Made by a program: the position numbers and the translations under genes. From Edaphochlamys debaryana (lineage: Eukaryota > Chlorophyta > Chlorophyceae > Chlamydomonadales): DNA of 64,000 nt. Shown one piece after another: positions 34,101-45,719 of this stretch. How positions within the stretch are numbered: position 1 is the stretch's first letter; every line of letters begins with the position of its first letter. Under the pieces are notes generated by a model. That model worked only from the letters and a program-made list of their open reading frames with translations, had not been told where the DNA came from and made no database searches. The stretch spans positions 248,001 to 312,000 of the forward strand of contig JAEHOE010000033.1 of NCBI GenBank assembly GCA_016858145.1, written 5' to 3'.

Positions 34101-37100
34101 CAGGGCGCCCGTAGGGTTTAAGGCGCCCTTGGGGGCGCCTCCGCCTGTGTCTCCATGGACCATGGATGCACTTTCCCCGCATGCCCACCCCGTTTGACAT
34201 CGAGCGCTGTCCCGTCTGTAACCCGCTTGGAACGTCCGATGGCATTACTCACCGCCGCCGCCGCCCCGTACGTACGGTGCAGGCGTTACGGCGTCCGGCC
34301 CGTCCGCCGCCGAGCTGTGGTCGGACCAGGGCGGCAAGCTGTACGAACGGTTGGCGGCGCTCGCCATCGCCTACCTGGACTGCGCCGCGCTGCCGTTCGC
34401 GCAGTACGTGCCGTACTTCCTGGACTTGTTCGTACAGGTACGGACCGCCCTCCGTCCAGTCTCCCTGCTGCCAGCTGCTACGTCCCCTCCCTCCCTTGGA
34501 GCTGCCCCACATAGAGCTGCCTCCCTCACGCTCGCCACCGACGCCTCCTGATCTCCTTTGCATCGCACTCTCGGAGGCCCCACTATAGCCATCTAACCGC
34601 TCCATCCGGCCATCCCACAACAGCCCTTGCTCCTCATCCTGATTCCTTCCTCTCCTGATCTCTTCCCTGTCCACCCCCTCCCCCCTCTTAGTCAGCCCTG
34701 ATCGGACTGGACGCCGCCACCGTCCGCGCCATGCGGCCCAAGCGGCGCGTGCTGCTCGTACGGTTCATTAGTAAGGCCTTACTCAGCCCGTACTACCGAC
34801 AGGAGTGGGTGGAGGCGCCCGTGCCGGGTGAGCAAGGGGGATGGGTATGATCAGGGCTGCTCGTGTAAACCGGAGAAACAGGGCGCGGCTGAGAGCCGGC
34901 CAGCCTTAGATGCGGAATCGAATGGGTGTGGAGGGAGGGGGGGGGGGCGATTGCAGGGGAAACGCAGGTACCCACGGCTTGGACCCCCCTCGCCCAACCC
35001 TCCCTCTCATCCCCCCCCCTCACGCCTCTCTCTCCCCCCCAGCCGGCCTCCCCGCCGAGCCCCTCAACCGGCTCATGGAGAGCCGCGCGAGGGCGGCCCG
35101 GGCGCACGCGGCGCTGTCGGGGCTGCTGTCGGGGCAGACATGCGCCAGGTGGGGGAGTGAGGGGGAGAGGAGGGGGGTGAGGGGAAGATGTGTGTGTATT
35201 GCGTGTCAGGGCGGGGCGGCGGGGGCTGCTGTCGGGGCAGACGTGCGCCAGGTGGGGGGGGGGGGAGGGGCTGGAAAGGGCGGGATGTGAGGAGCGAGCG
35301 GAGCTGAGTGTGGATCGCGGCAGCCCAACGGGGGTTGGGTGGCCATGCAGGAGCAAGCAAACAAGGGGCGGGAGCCAACGCCGACTCACGTTCCGACCCC
35401 TCCCCCTCCCCCCCCCCAAGCCTGGTTGAGGCGCTGGTGGCCAAGTACGTGGCGCTGAGCGGGGAGGAGCTGGAGGAGTGGCGGGACGACCCGGAGTCGT
35501 ACGCAAGGTGCGGTACGGCAGCACGGGTGCCGCACTGCCGTACAGCGAGATTGCAGCGGGCTTCGAGCTCCCTCTCCGTTTGCAGTGATGGGGCGCAAGT
35601 CCCTTGCGCGCATTGACAAATTCGCCTCCAACTCGCACATCATCCCCCCCCTCCCCTCCCCCCCTGTCAGGACCATGGAGGTGGAGTCGGGCCCCGACGC
35701 CGACACCCCCCGCCCCATCGGCGTGGGCCTGCTGCTGTGCATGCTGGAGCACGGGGGGGAGGGCGTGGCGCTGGTGCTGCTGGGGCTGGCGGCGGCGCTG
35801 CAGGTACGGCAGATCCGGAATCTGTCGTACATCTGAAGACCTGGAGATGTGGAGATCTGAACCTGCAGCCTGGCTCTGCGTCTGCATCTGTGTCGCTAGC
35901 TGTGGGCTGGTCGCTAGCGGTGGAAAGTGACCCTCCAACTGGGCTGACTCCCTGCCCTCTGCCCTCTGCGACCCTGGGGGGGGCCCTGCAGGGGCGGCCG
36001 CCGGAGCCGGAGGCGCTGCTGCTGAGGGAGGCGTGCTACCGGTGGGGTGGGGTGGGAGGGGGGGGGAGGAGGGGGGGGAGCGAGAGGGAGCCGGGGAGGG
36101 AGCGTGCTGCTGCCTCAGGGGGTGTTACCCGTGTCTGGTGGACATGGACTCCCCGCAGCCCCTCAACACAGCTCCCCCCCCCCCCATCCCCCCCCCCACA
36201 CCTCCGCAGCTGCATCGGCGAGGGCTTCAACCACGTGTCCTCCCACATCAACTTCGCCGCCTGGTGCGTGCAGCGCGCTTGCGTCAGGAGGCAGCCCCCG
36301 GCCTAGCCGCTGAGGTCCTCGACCGTGCCCCGATCGCCGCATGCTCGGTCCACACGCCGTACTCAACCCCCATCCGTACGCTGCCGTACAGGTACAACGC
36401 CGAGCTGGCGCCGCTGCTGACGGCGCACGCGCCGCCGCCGCCGCCGCCGGGCGCCGCCGCGCCGCCGCCGCCGGCCCCCATCGGCGGCGGCAGCGGCGAG
36501 GCGGCGCTCATGGCTGCCGTACTGGCGGCGCGCGCGCTGTGGCTGCTGGGCGTGTGCGGCGGGGAGCTGCCGGGAAGCTGCATGCCGGGGGCGTACCAGC
36601 TGTGTGTGTGCTACCTGGCCTCAGAGGACGTGGTGGTGAGGGGGGGGAGGGGGGGTGGGATGACTAGTGGGGGGGAGGAAAGGACGAGGGGATGGGCGGA
36701 GGAGAGGAAGAGGGATGAGGGGGAGGAGCGGGAGGGGGAGGGTGGCACCGGGACCGGGTAGTGAAGCACGGCGTAACGGCGCCGGGCGTGAACGGCACGA
36801 GGAAAGAGGGAAAGACGGGAAGAGAAGGGGAGGGAAGAGAAGGGGAGGGAAGAGAGTGGGGAAGGAAGGGGCCACGGCGTGGTCTCTGGTGCAGCTTCTG
36901 ACCACAGCCCGGCCCCACCGCGCACTCCACCCTGTCCCTCCCCCCCCCCAGGTGGCCCTCTCCGCCGTCACTGCGCTCCTGGGGCTGCTGTCCCTGGTGC
37001 TGGACGACCAGGTGGGGGGGGGGAGGGGAGGGAAGGGGGGGTCATGAGGAGGACAGGTCCTGATGGGGAGGAGCTTGTGCGCCCCCTCTTGCCATGCGCT

Positions 37101-40100
37101 GCCCAGCTCGCCTTGCACCACACCCCACGCGTCACGAAACACACAGGCTCTCCCCCTCCTCTTCCCCATCCCTTTCCCCCTCCGCAGGCCGCCCTGGAGC
37201 AGCTCCGCGCCACGCAGCGGGCGGTGCAGGGCCGCGGGGGCGCGGGGGCCGCGGGGGGCCTGGTGGGGCGCGTGGACGCCATGCAGCTGGCGGAGAGCGC
37301 GGGGGCGGGGGGGGGGCGGGGCCGGGGGGGCTGGAGGCAGGGTCGGACGGCGGGCAGGAGAACGCGGGTGAGTGGGGGGCAGGGGGTGGGGAGGGGGAGG
37401 GTTGGGGAGAGGAAGGGGAATGAGGGCGGGGCGCGGGATGCAGGGGGGCGCAAGAAGGTCTGGAGGGGGTTGCGCTGGCAACTGCCTTGGCGAAGCCAAC
37501 CGCTCGTTCTGCCTTGTTCTGCGGTATGCCCCCTTCTCTCATTCTCCGCCCCCCCCCCCCCCACTTCCACCCCCACCGCCACCCCAGGGGCGATGGCGGA
37601 GGCCTCTGCCCGCGTGGAGTCGCGACTGGGCTCGCTCCCCCCAGAGGTGGGCCGGGGCCCGGGGGAAAGCGGGGGTGCCCCTGCTCCCCATGCTCCGGCT
37701 CTCCCTGCCCTGCCTGGGCGCCGTCCCGGGTGGCACAGAGGAAAGCGACAGGGGAAAGCGGGCGCCCCGCGGTTGCCCCCGAGGCAATGGCCCCCGGGAC
37801 ACGTTCCTCCTTGTCGGCTGGGCTCCTGTGCCACCGCCGCGCCCAGTCCCAGACCCTCGCATGTCGGCACTCCCGAACACCAAACAGTTTCCTCGTCCCC
37901 CCCCCCCCCCGGCTGTAACCCCCAGGTGGTGGCGGCGGCGCTGCTCAACTGCTTCGGACTGCTGGCCCGGCTGCGGCAGGTGGGTGGAGGGGTCAGGGGG
38001 GAAAGTGGGGGTGGAGCGTGTGGGTTTCGCGTGTCAGCAACGGGCCTACGGCCCGGGCACGGCTGCTTCGGACTGCTGGCCCGGCTGCGGCAGGAGGGGA
38101 CAAGGAGAGAGAGGAGGGTGCAAGGGTACCGAAAGCTTACAGGCGATTAGGGCCGTAGGCCCGCTCGAAAGCGGGGGCCTGCCGGCCACGGCGTGTGAGG
38201 AGCAGGGCGGCGGCGAGCGAGGAAAGGCCGTGCCCTGGGGCCTGCGGCTGCCTCGGCGCGGCTTTGGGTCTGCGGGCAGTGGCTGTTTCCCCCACGTTTG
38301 TCACGAGCACTGCCAAGAGCAACCCTCCAACCAACTTAGCAACCACCAACCGCCAACCGTGCCCCAGGTGGAGAGCATGGTCCGCGTGCTCCAGCTCGTG
38401 TCGGTGCTGGTGGAGGTGAGGGGGGGGGGGTAAGAGGCCGGTGGGGTGGGGAGGGGGGGCAAGGATGGAGGGAGTTCACACTGAGGGGCGCACTCCGGGT
38501 GCGGGCGTGCCTGGGCACGATCCGAAAGAGGGCAGGAGGCACAGGTGCACGACGGGTGGGGTGCTTCCGTAGCCGCCTTCCCCCCACGCGTTTCGTGCTG
38601 ACCAGGAACGCACGCTGTCTTCCCGCCATCTCCTCCCCTTCCCTTCCGCCCTCCTCCCCCCTCCCCCAGGCCTTAGGCGAGCGCATCAGTCCGCACCTGG
38701 GCATCATCGCGGCGGGGCTGCCGCAGGTGGGGGCGGAGGGGGGAGGGAAGGGGGTGCGAGCGGGTTTTACAAGCGTGATTGTCTCGCGGCACGCCGGAGC
38801 TGGGGAAGGAGGAGAACGGCCCTGGTGTCATTATGGGTACCCAGGCCTGGCGACTGGTGAGAATACCCTGCTTCCCGGCGGCCCCTAACCTGGCCGCCTC
38901 CCCCACCCCCCAACCCCAACCCCAGGTCTGGGCGCGCGCCGAAATGCTCTCGGCCGCCTCCGCCGCCGCCGAGGACGCCGCGTCCCTCCTCGACCGAGAG
39001 GCGTCGCGGCGGCGCGCGTCTGGCGCCGCCGCCGAGCCCTCCGGCGGCGCCGCCGCGCGCAGCAAGCCGGGGGCGCTGGCCGCCGCGCCGCCGGCCAAGT
39101 CCGGGTCCGGATCTCGGGAAACCGGGGAGGCGGGCGCTGTCGTACGGTTACACTCGGCCCTGATTGCCGTACTCACGCACCTGGTCGGCAAGCTCCGTAG
39201 CGTGGCGCTGGAGGATGCCAACATCTGCGGCGTGGTGTTCCCGCTGCTCAAGTACTCGACGCGGGTTGGTGAGTGCTTGTTGAGTGCTTGTTGAGGGTTT
39301 TTTGTTCTGAGCCGGGCCGGGGCGGGAATGGTTGAGGGTCGCGAAGGGGCAGGAGCGCATTAGGCGAGCGCCGATTGCGCCCAACTAGGACCCTGGAAGA
39401 TGTTTGGCAAAGCTGTTGGGAAGCGAGGGGAGGGGCAGTCTCGAAGGGGCTCAGTGCAAGACGGGTGCAGCACCGGTCGCAGACTCGACATGGGCAGGGG
39501 TGCGGGGTGGGTTGCGAGACACGGCTCTGGCCGGGAGGGGGACATATCGTCCTTTCACCCACCCACCACCCGCCCGCAAACCCACAACCTTTCCCCCCTT
39601 TCCCTAACCCCCAGGCTCCCCCGAGTCCGAGGTGCTGGTGGACGAGGCCTGGACACGCACACGCAATACACACGCTTTGCCCCCTCCCCCCTCCCCCCCC
39701 CTTCCCCCCCCAGGCTCCCCCGAGTCCGAGGTGCTGGTGGACGAGGCCTGGACACGCACACGCAATACACACGCTTTGCCCCCTCCCCCCTCCCCCCCCC
39801 TTCCCCCCCCAGGCTCCCCCGAGTCCGAGGTGCTCGTGGACGAGGCCTGAACACGCACACGCAATACACACGCTTTGCCCCCTCCCCCCCTCCCCCCTCC
39901 CCCCCCCTCCCCCCCAACCCCCAGGCTCCCCCGAGTCCGAGGTGCTGGTGGACGAGGCCTGGACACGCACACGCAATACACACGCTTTGCCCCCTCCCCC
40001 CTCCCCCCCCCTCCCCCCCCCTTCCCCCCCAGGCTCCCCCGAGTCCGAGGTGCTGGTGGACGAGGCCTGGACACGCACACGCAATACACACGCTTTGCCC

Positions 40101-43100
40101 CCTCCCCCCCTCCCCCCCTCCCCCCCCCTCCCCCCCAACCCCCAGGCTCCCCCGAGTCCGAGGTGCTGCTTTGCCCCCTCCCCCCTCCCCCCCCCTCCCC
40201 CCCCCCTCCCCCCCCAGGCTCCCCCGAGTCCGAGGTGCTGGTGGACGAGGCCTGGACACGCACATGCAATACACACGCTTTGCCCCCTCCCCCCTCCCCC
40301 CTCCCCCCCCTCCCCCCCAACCCCCAGGCTCCCCCGAGTCCGAGGTGCTGGTGGACGAGGCCTTCCGGCTGTGGTCCGTCACCATCGCCTCCCTGCCCGC
40401 CGTGCCGCCCCCCCTGAGGGAGCTGCTGCCCAACGCGGCGGCGCTGCTGCGGAGGGGCAGGGACGCGGCGGCGCTGCTGCCGCTGCTGGAGGTGGGGGGC
40501 AGAGGGGGAGGGGGGTGGGGAGGGGTGGGGGGAAAAGCAGGCAAGAGGAGTTCTCAGGGCCAGGGGAAGGCCTAATGTCACCAACTGCACCAACCGTTAC
40601 CAAATTGACACCAACCGCCAACCGCCACAGGCCTACCTGCTGCTCGACGCCGCCGACAGCCTCCAACCGCTGGCGGCCGACATGGGCCGCGCGCTGGAGG
40701 CCTCGATCAAGTCAACCGCCGCCGCCGTACTCTCGGCGGTTGGCGCCTCGCCGACGCCCCAACCGTCAACCTCCGGCGCGCCCGCGACCCCGCCCGGCGC
40801 GCCTGGGACCCCGCCGGGCCCAGGCCAGGCCCTGTCCCCGGGCCTGCCCGGGACCCCCGGGCCCAACTCCTCCATGGGGGGGGGGCCGGGGGCGGGCGTG
40901 TCCATCCCCCTCTCCGCCGAGACACCCGCGGAGGCTATGTCAGCGGCGGCGCTGGTGGACGTGTTACTGCAGCTCTTCCCGCCGGGCGGGTCCGCGTCCG
41001 CGAGCCCCGCGCAGGTACGGCGTGTGTGGTACGGCAGCGTGTGTGGTACGGCAGCATGTACGGATTGGGGGGCGTGTGTTTTGGCGTGCGTCTTTGTCCG
41101 GCACTCGGCTTGGCCAGGGGCGTTCTGGCGGCTGGCTGCGGCCGGCGGCCTGGTCTGGGCGTGCCGCGCCGTTGCCGACGCGTCACGGGGAAAGAGGCAA
41201 CGGCACGGGGAAAGAATCAGCAGGCCGAAGCCCGTCATTAGAAGCCGCTTTAGCCCCCGAACTCCCTTTTCCCTCCCCCCTCCCCCCCCCCAGCACGGCC
41301 CCGTGGTGCAGCTGGTGGCCCCCGCGCTGCGGCAGATGGCGGCGCTGCTGGCGCACCCCGCGGTGCCCTCGGCGGGCCTCAACGTGAAGATCATCAACAT
41401 CTTCGAGGGCTTCCTGGAGGTGCGTACGGCACTGTGTACGGCATCATGTACGGCGTCGTAAACGGGCATCTAGGTGTCTTAGGTGCGCGGCGGCGACTCT
41501 GGGCTCAAAACGGCTGGGTGCCAGGTTGGCTTGGGCCACCCTGACCCCGCCTTCTCACATCCTAACCGTCCCTGTCCCTCCCCCCTCCCCCCCTCCCCCC
41601 CCTGTCAGGTCCTGGGCCGCCTCTGGCTAATGTCCCCCACCACCTTCCCGGATCTGGTGGCGGGCCTGGACGCATCGGGATCCGCATCCGGCGGCGGCGG
41701 GCCGGTGGCGGAGGCGGCCGGCGGCGCCGACGGCGGCGGCGGCGGTGCGGCTGTGGACCGGCTCCTGGACCGATGGCTCACCATTGCCTCGGCGCGGTTC
41801 CTGGAGGAGGTCGTCGGTGAGTGGCTGAAAGGGGGGGGTAAAGGGGTGTTGGAAACCGCGCGGGTTGCCTGTACAGGGGGGAGGATTGTCTGGGACTGAG
41901 TGGTTTGCCTCTGCAGTGAGCAGGAGCAGCACACGGCAGCTTTGGCGGGAGGGGGAAAGGGGGGAAGGGATGGTGGGGCCGCAGACACGTGGCCGGCCCG
42001 GCGCGGTCCATGGAGGGGTTCGTGGGTGAGTGCCCTTGAGGGGGCCGGGGAGGAGGGATGACGAATTGGATACTGATGGAGCAGGAGAGGGCTTGGCGGG
42101 GGGCTGCAGGGGGCGGAAGAGGAAGGGAGGGGTGCCGCCACGGGGTGCCGCCGAGCGCTTGACGCAGGCGGGGGCGGGCGGGGGCCCAGCCAGGCGGGCT
42201 CCCAGCAGCCGCGGAGCGGGCAGGCAGCAGGGCCGCCGGCCGCCTCCACCCTTCGTTCAGCACCGCTCGTAGCTTCAGGACCATGTCCATGCTCAGCGCC
42301 GCCTCCCCGTCTGACACGCACACGCAATACACACCCGTTCCCCTCCACCCCCCCTCCCCCCGCCCCCCCAGGCGTCAAGACCATGTCCATGCTGGGCCGC
42401 TTCCGGCGCCGCATGGCCACGCTCTCCCTGTCCTCGCTGCTGCTGGCGGGGGCCTGCCCCGCACTCACGGAGCCGGGCAAGCTGCTGCGGCTGTGCAGCC
42501 TGGCGGTGCAGGTAGGGCGAGGGACGGGGGGGAAGAACGTGTGTGCTTTGCGGGTTTTGCGGGTATCGGGCACGTTGGGAGGGAGCCGGGCAAGCTGCTG
42601 CGGCTGTGCAGCCTGGCGGTGCAGGTAGGGCGAGGGACGGGGGGGAAGAACGTGTGTGCTTTGCGGGTTTTGCGGGTATCGGGCACGTTGGGAGGGAGCC
42701 GGGCAAGCTGCTGAGGCTGTGCAGCCTGGCGGTGCAGGTGGGGGGAGGGACGGGAAGGGAGGGGCAATCGCTGCCGTAGACTCTACTAGTCCGACGAAAG
42801 GAAGGGCAAGTAGGGGGAACGGGCACGGAAGCTGAGCTCACGGATGGGAACGGCTGCGCTGCTGATCAGCCGGATCACTCGCACACATACCGCGATGATC
42901 TTACCCCTCGCTCTCCCCCCCCCCCAGGCCCTGGCCGACGATGCCGAGTTCGCGGCCGACCAGTCCGAGCTCGACTCGCTGGACTTCGCCGCGGACCTGG
43001 CGGCGGACACGGTGGGGGGGGAGGGGCGGGGGCACGGAGACCAGGAGGGGCACGGACACAGGCCAAACGAAGCCATTGCTGCTCGCCCGCCCTTCACCTC

Positions 43101-44296
43101 CATTCCTTAGAAGCCGTCTTACCTTTCCCCCCATTCCCCGCGATTCCGCTCAGCAACGAACACCCCCCTCCCCCCCCTCCCCCCCCTGTCAGGTCCTGGC
43201 CCGGCGCCTTGCCATCACCCGGGCCGACCCCGTACGGAAGGTGGACGTGCACGAGGCGGTGCGGGGGCTGCTAGCCAAGGTGGGGGGGGGGGCGGGGAGG
43301 GAGAAAGAGGTGGAGAGATGGAAGGGGGAGGCAATAAAGGGGAGGGGATCGGGGGTCGCGGCAAAAGTGCGGACGATGGTAAGGCAAGGACGCGATCCCT
43401 GCCTGCTAGCGCTAATTTCTGTTCTCCTCTCTCCCTCTCCTCACCTCGTCCGCCCCCCCTCCACCCTGTATGTACCTATTAATGCAAGGATTCCCTGGCG
43501 TCGGCTCGATCCCGCTCAGTACCAAACACCCCTCCTCGCCCCCCCCTGTCAGGTCTCTGAGCGGGCCGGGGGCCCCGAGGCGCTCCTCGCGGGGCTGGCT
43601 GCGCACGGGGCGGGGGAGCGGCTGCGGGGTCAGCTGGCGGCGGTCATGGCGGGGAAGAAGCTGCGGGCAGGTGCGTGGGTGAGGGAGGACAAGAAGGGGA
43701 AGAGGCTGCGGGGAAGAGGCTGCGAGCAGGTGGGCAGGGGCAGGGTTTCGGTTGGGGCGTCGTGTGACCAATGAAGAATAGGCCAAACAACCCGGAACCC
43801 GCAGCAGTAAGAGCCTGGGGCAAGCTCGGACACAAGTGGCGACGTAATGGGTGTGGCCTGCTACTGTCAGCATTGCCATTTTGCAGAGTACGGCTCACCA
43901 ACAGCAACCAACATGCCAACCCCGCCCCTCGCGCCCTCCCGCCTTTCGCTGCAGGCGGCGCCATCGACGGGGAGGAGGGCGACGATGACTCAGCCGACCC
44001 GGCCGATGACGATGAGCTGTACAACATGCTGCCGCAGGTACGGCATACCGTACGGCATACCGGTCGTTGCTGCACATGCGGGTGCAAAACGCCTAAGCCC
44101 CCACGCCGGCCCTCCCGCCCGCCTGCCCCTCCCCGTCACCTGTACTGCCCCCACCTGCCCCCTCCCCCGGCCACCCAGCCCCTACCTGCTCCTCCCGGCC
44201 CCTTCCTAATCCTCCCCCCTCCCGGCCTCCTGCCCCTCCCCACAGATGAGCGAGGGCGGTGTGCCGTTCGCATCCTCGGGCTCCACCCCGGACTAA
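31160..44296 (+). CDS. Importin-11 / KA120-like nuclear transport receptor (karyopherin beta)
   Basis: There are 34 exons (first 31160-31261, 31485-31616, 31841-31985; last 43553-43670, 43955-44037, 44246-44296) and about 1,369 aa. Karyopherin-beta receptors carry cargo through nuclear pores using HEAT repeats and RanGTP; importin-11 imports ubiquitin-conjugating enzymes and ribosomal protein L12 in animals. The N-terminal importin domain is visible: SVEQILATIQAALSND, LLAVVVAKNAVGSSWRKT, QLSLLVTNIARFDFP, LKRVLQGLGSKRF. The diagnostic importin-11/KA120 motif is LVAKYVALSGEELEEWRDDPE (exon 35421-35507). Later helices include KIINIFEGFLEVLGRLWLMSP and an acidic C-terminal segment, DGEEGDDDSADPADDDE. 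The protein is longer than animal importin-11 (975 aa) because of Ala/Gly/Pro inserts at 36420-36500, 38960-39130 and 40735-40910. The start at 31160 is the only ATG before the first helix. The junction 37341/37588 needs a weak GTCGGA donor to keep frame, so it is the least certain. Several exon edges are duplicated (listed separately). Confidence 0.82.
31948..32091 (+). repeat. Duplicated exon end plus donor in the importin gene
   Basis: The end of exon 31841-31985 (GGTGGTGCGGG then GGGGCGCTGCAG(C/T)TGCTGCTGCAGGGTGG) recurs at 32044-32091 with small changes. The copies are separated by a G-rich intron start and AGTGTGTTTTGACACGG (32027-32043). Confidence 0.75.
35118..35258 (+). repeat. Duplicated exon end plus donor in the importin gene (spacing 103)
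   Basis: The exon end encoding GLLSGQTCA and its GTGGGG donor (35118-35155) recur at 35221-35258 with one substitution. GTGTGTGTATTGCGTGTCAG (35190-35209) lies just left of the second copy. Confidence 0.85.
37949..38094 (+). repeat. Duplicated exon end in the importin gene (32 nt exact, spacing 114)
   Basis: The 32 nt encoding CFGLLARLR (37949-37980) recur exactly at 38063-38094. GCGTGTGGGTTTCGCGTGTC (38017-38036) lies just left of the second copy, whose donor has been lost (AGGAGGGG replaces AGGTGGGT). Confidence 0.85.
39615..40360 (+). repeat. Eight-copy tandem array of an acceptor site plus exon start
   Basis: Copies of CAG followed by GCTCCCCCGAGTCCGAGGTG begin at 39615, 39714, 39813, 39925, 40033, 40146, 40218 and 40328 (periods 99, 99, 112, 108, 113, 72, 110). 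Each unit holds 12 codons of exon start (GSPESEVLVDEA), then ACACGCACACGCAATACACACG, a C-rich tract, and the next AG. Only the last copy continues into the real exon (40328-40491). The third copy has a TGA after GAGGCC, and the sixth lost the motif. Confidence 0.92.
42272..42405 (+). repeat. Duplicated exon start upstream of an acceptor in the importin gene
   Basis: The start of exon 42372-42511 (GTCAAGACCATGTCCATGCT) has a degenerate copy at 42272-42308. Between them lie GACACGCACACGCAATACAC (42314-42333) and a C-rich tract ending in CAG. The arrangement is the mirror image of the donor-side duplications. Confidence 0.75.
42471..42741 (+). repeat. Three-copy tandem array of an exon end plus donor site (period 113)
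   Basis: Units at 42471-42583 and 42584-42696, and a partial unit from 42697, each contain AGCCGGGCAAGCTGCTG, the exon end TGGCGGTGCAG, a GTAGGG or GTGGGG donor, and GTGTGTGCTTTGCGGG. Because 113 is not a multiple of three, only the first donor (exon end 42511) keeps frame with the next exon at 42928. Confidence 0.92.
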
Positions 44297-45719
44297 CAGG
44301 CTCGCGCCGGACCGGACCGGACTCCGGACTCCACGCCCGTACAGCCCTGCCGGCCGGGCGTGGCGCTGCTGGTTTCCGGACTGCTCCGGACTCGGCCGCG
44401 TTCCGGACTGCGGCATCCGGACCGCGCCACACTCCGGGCTGCGGCACACTGCAGACTCGGCCGGACTGGACGTGGGCAGTCCGGGACGCAGGGGTACTAG
44501 AGCGCACGAGGGTTGGGCGCACGGGTGGGAGCACCAGCGGGGGTTGGCAAGGAGGGGGCAGTTGTGAGTGATCAGGGCTGAGAGGGGGTACGGGGGAGGT
44601 GGGGGGGGGGGGGGCAGGGCAGGAGCGCATGGCGAGGGAGGGGGTAGGCGTGGGAAGGAGGGGAACCGAACATCGAACACGCTAGCCTGGACTGCGTTGG
44701 TGGGGTGGATGTGGTGTTGAGCGGCCGGTGTGTTGTGTTGTGTGTTGGGGATGGCCCTCTGCTGTCGGACGGCCACCTTGAGGCTTCAGCACGTGCTGTC
44801 AGGGGGCGGCTGGGGACGCAAGCAGGGTGCGGTGGTGATGGCAAGGAGGCCAGGTAGTGCATGCAATGTGCAGCTACCGGTATCCGGGTCTACGCCCCAC
44901 CCAGCCGACAATGCGACGCCGTGGGCCTCTCCTATGAGGTCCCGTATCTGCCTCGTCCACGCACACCGCTCCGAGTGGTGGTAGACAGGATGTGGTCTGT
45001 GGTGCTCGTGTGGCTATGCCCACGCTGATGAAAGGACATGCCTGGGCGCCGCAGCTCACATAATGCCATGGACTGGCGACTCGGCGAGCTTGCTCAGAGA
45101 CCAGCGTGCAAGCGGTTGGCAAGGCACACTAGCACGAGGCAGGCATCCCGCAGGACGTCTCCTCGTTGCCAAGGTCGCCGTTAAGGCTTCAGGGCAGGCC
45201 TCTGGACCATTCCAGTTGGAGAGATGGGGGCAGTCCAGCGGCTGGAAAGCCACACGCACAACCATCCTCACCAAACTCCGTGCGTCTTCGACGCTGCGTG
45301 ACTGGCCCACGGAACCGCGCCTTGGCTTCTACTAGGCTACCACTCCCCCCCCCCGAAGCCCCCTTCAGGAACCCACAACCAGCTGGGTCCTCCCCTGCGT
45401 TCACTGCCCAGCGTGTGGCTCCTCCTACTTGCCCCCCCTTTCAATCATATCTACAGCTGAGTTCCTCCCAACGCCTGCAACCCGAATCCTCTGCCCGACA
45501 TCGCCTTGCTCCGTACGTTGATGCACTGCAGCATGCGCTCTCTCCCTCTTCGTCTCTGGAATGATTGAGTTTGACGACCGAGGAGAGCCTCGGCCGAGGC
45601 CATATGGTTCGGGACCGTTCCGCAATAGCGCAAGTTGGGCCTGATCGGGCGAATGAAGCTTAAGGAGCGGGCAGCTCCACAGACCCACACGCGCCTCCGA
45701 TGCGGGGCCGCCAGCCACG
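44297..45719. other. Intergenic region between convergent importin and methyltransferase genes
   Basis: There are 1.4 kb, presumably two 3' UTRs. No conserved frame and no clear TGTAA were seen for either gene. Base composition becomes more even after 44700. Confidence 0.5.
44310..44480. repeat. Degenerate CCGGACT/CCGGACC minisatellite
   Basis: TCCGGACT-like units recur about ten times (for example GGACTCCGGACTCC, GCTCCGGACTCGG, TTCCGGACTGCGG) directly after the importin stop. Confidence 0.65.

Noticed and set aside
39248..40276. 342-codon - strand frame with HEHLGLGGAW-type repeats
   Set aside because: It is the antisense reading of the acceptor-site array, and the repeats come from the DNA array.
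39615..40360. CRISPR-like regularly spaced repeats
   Set aside because: The spacers are themselves copies (C-rich tract and motif), the repeat encodes an exon start, and the surrounding DNA is a eukaryotic spliced gene.
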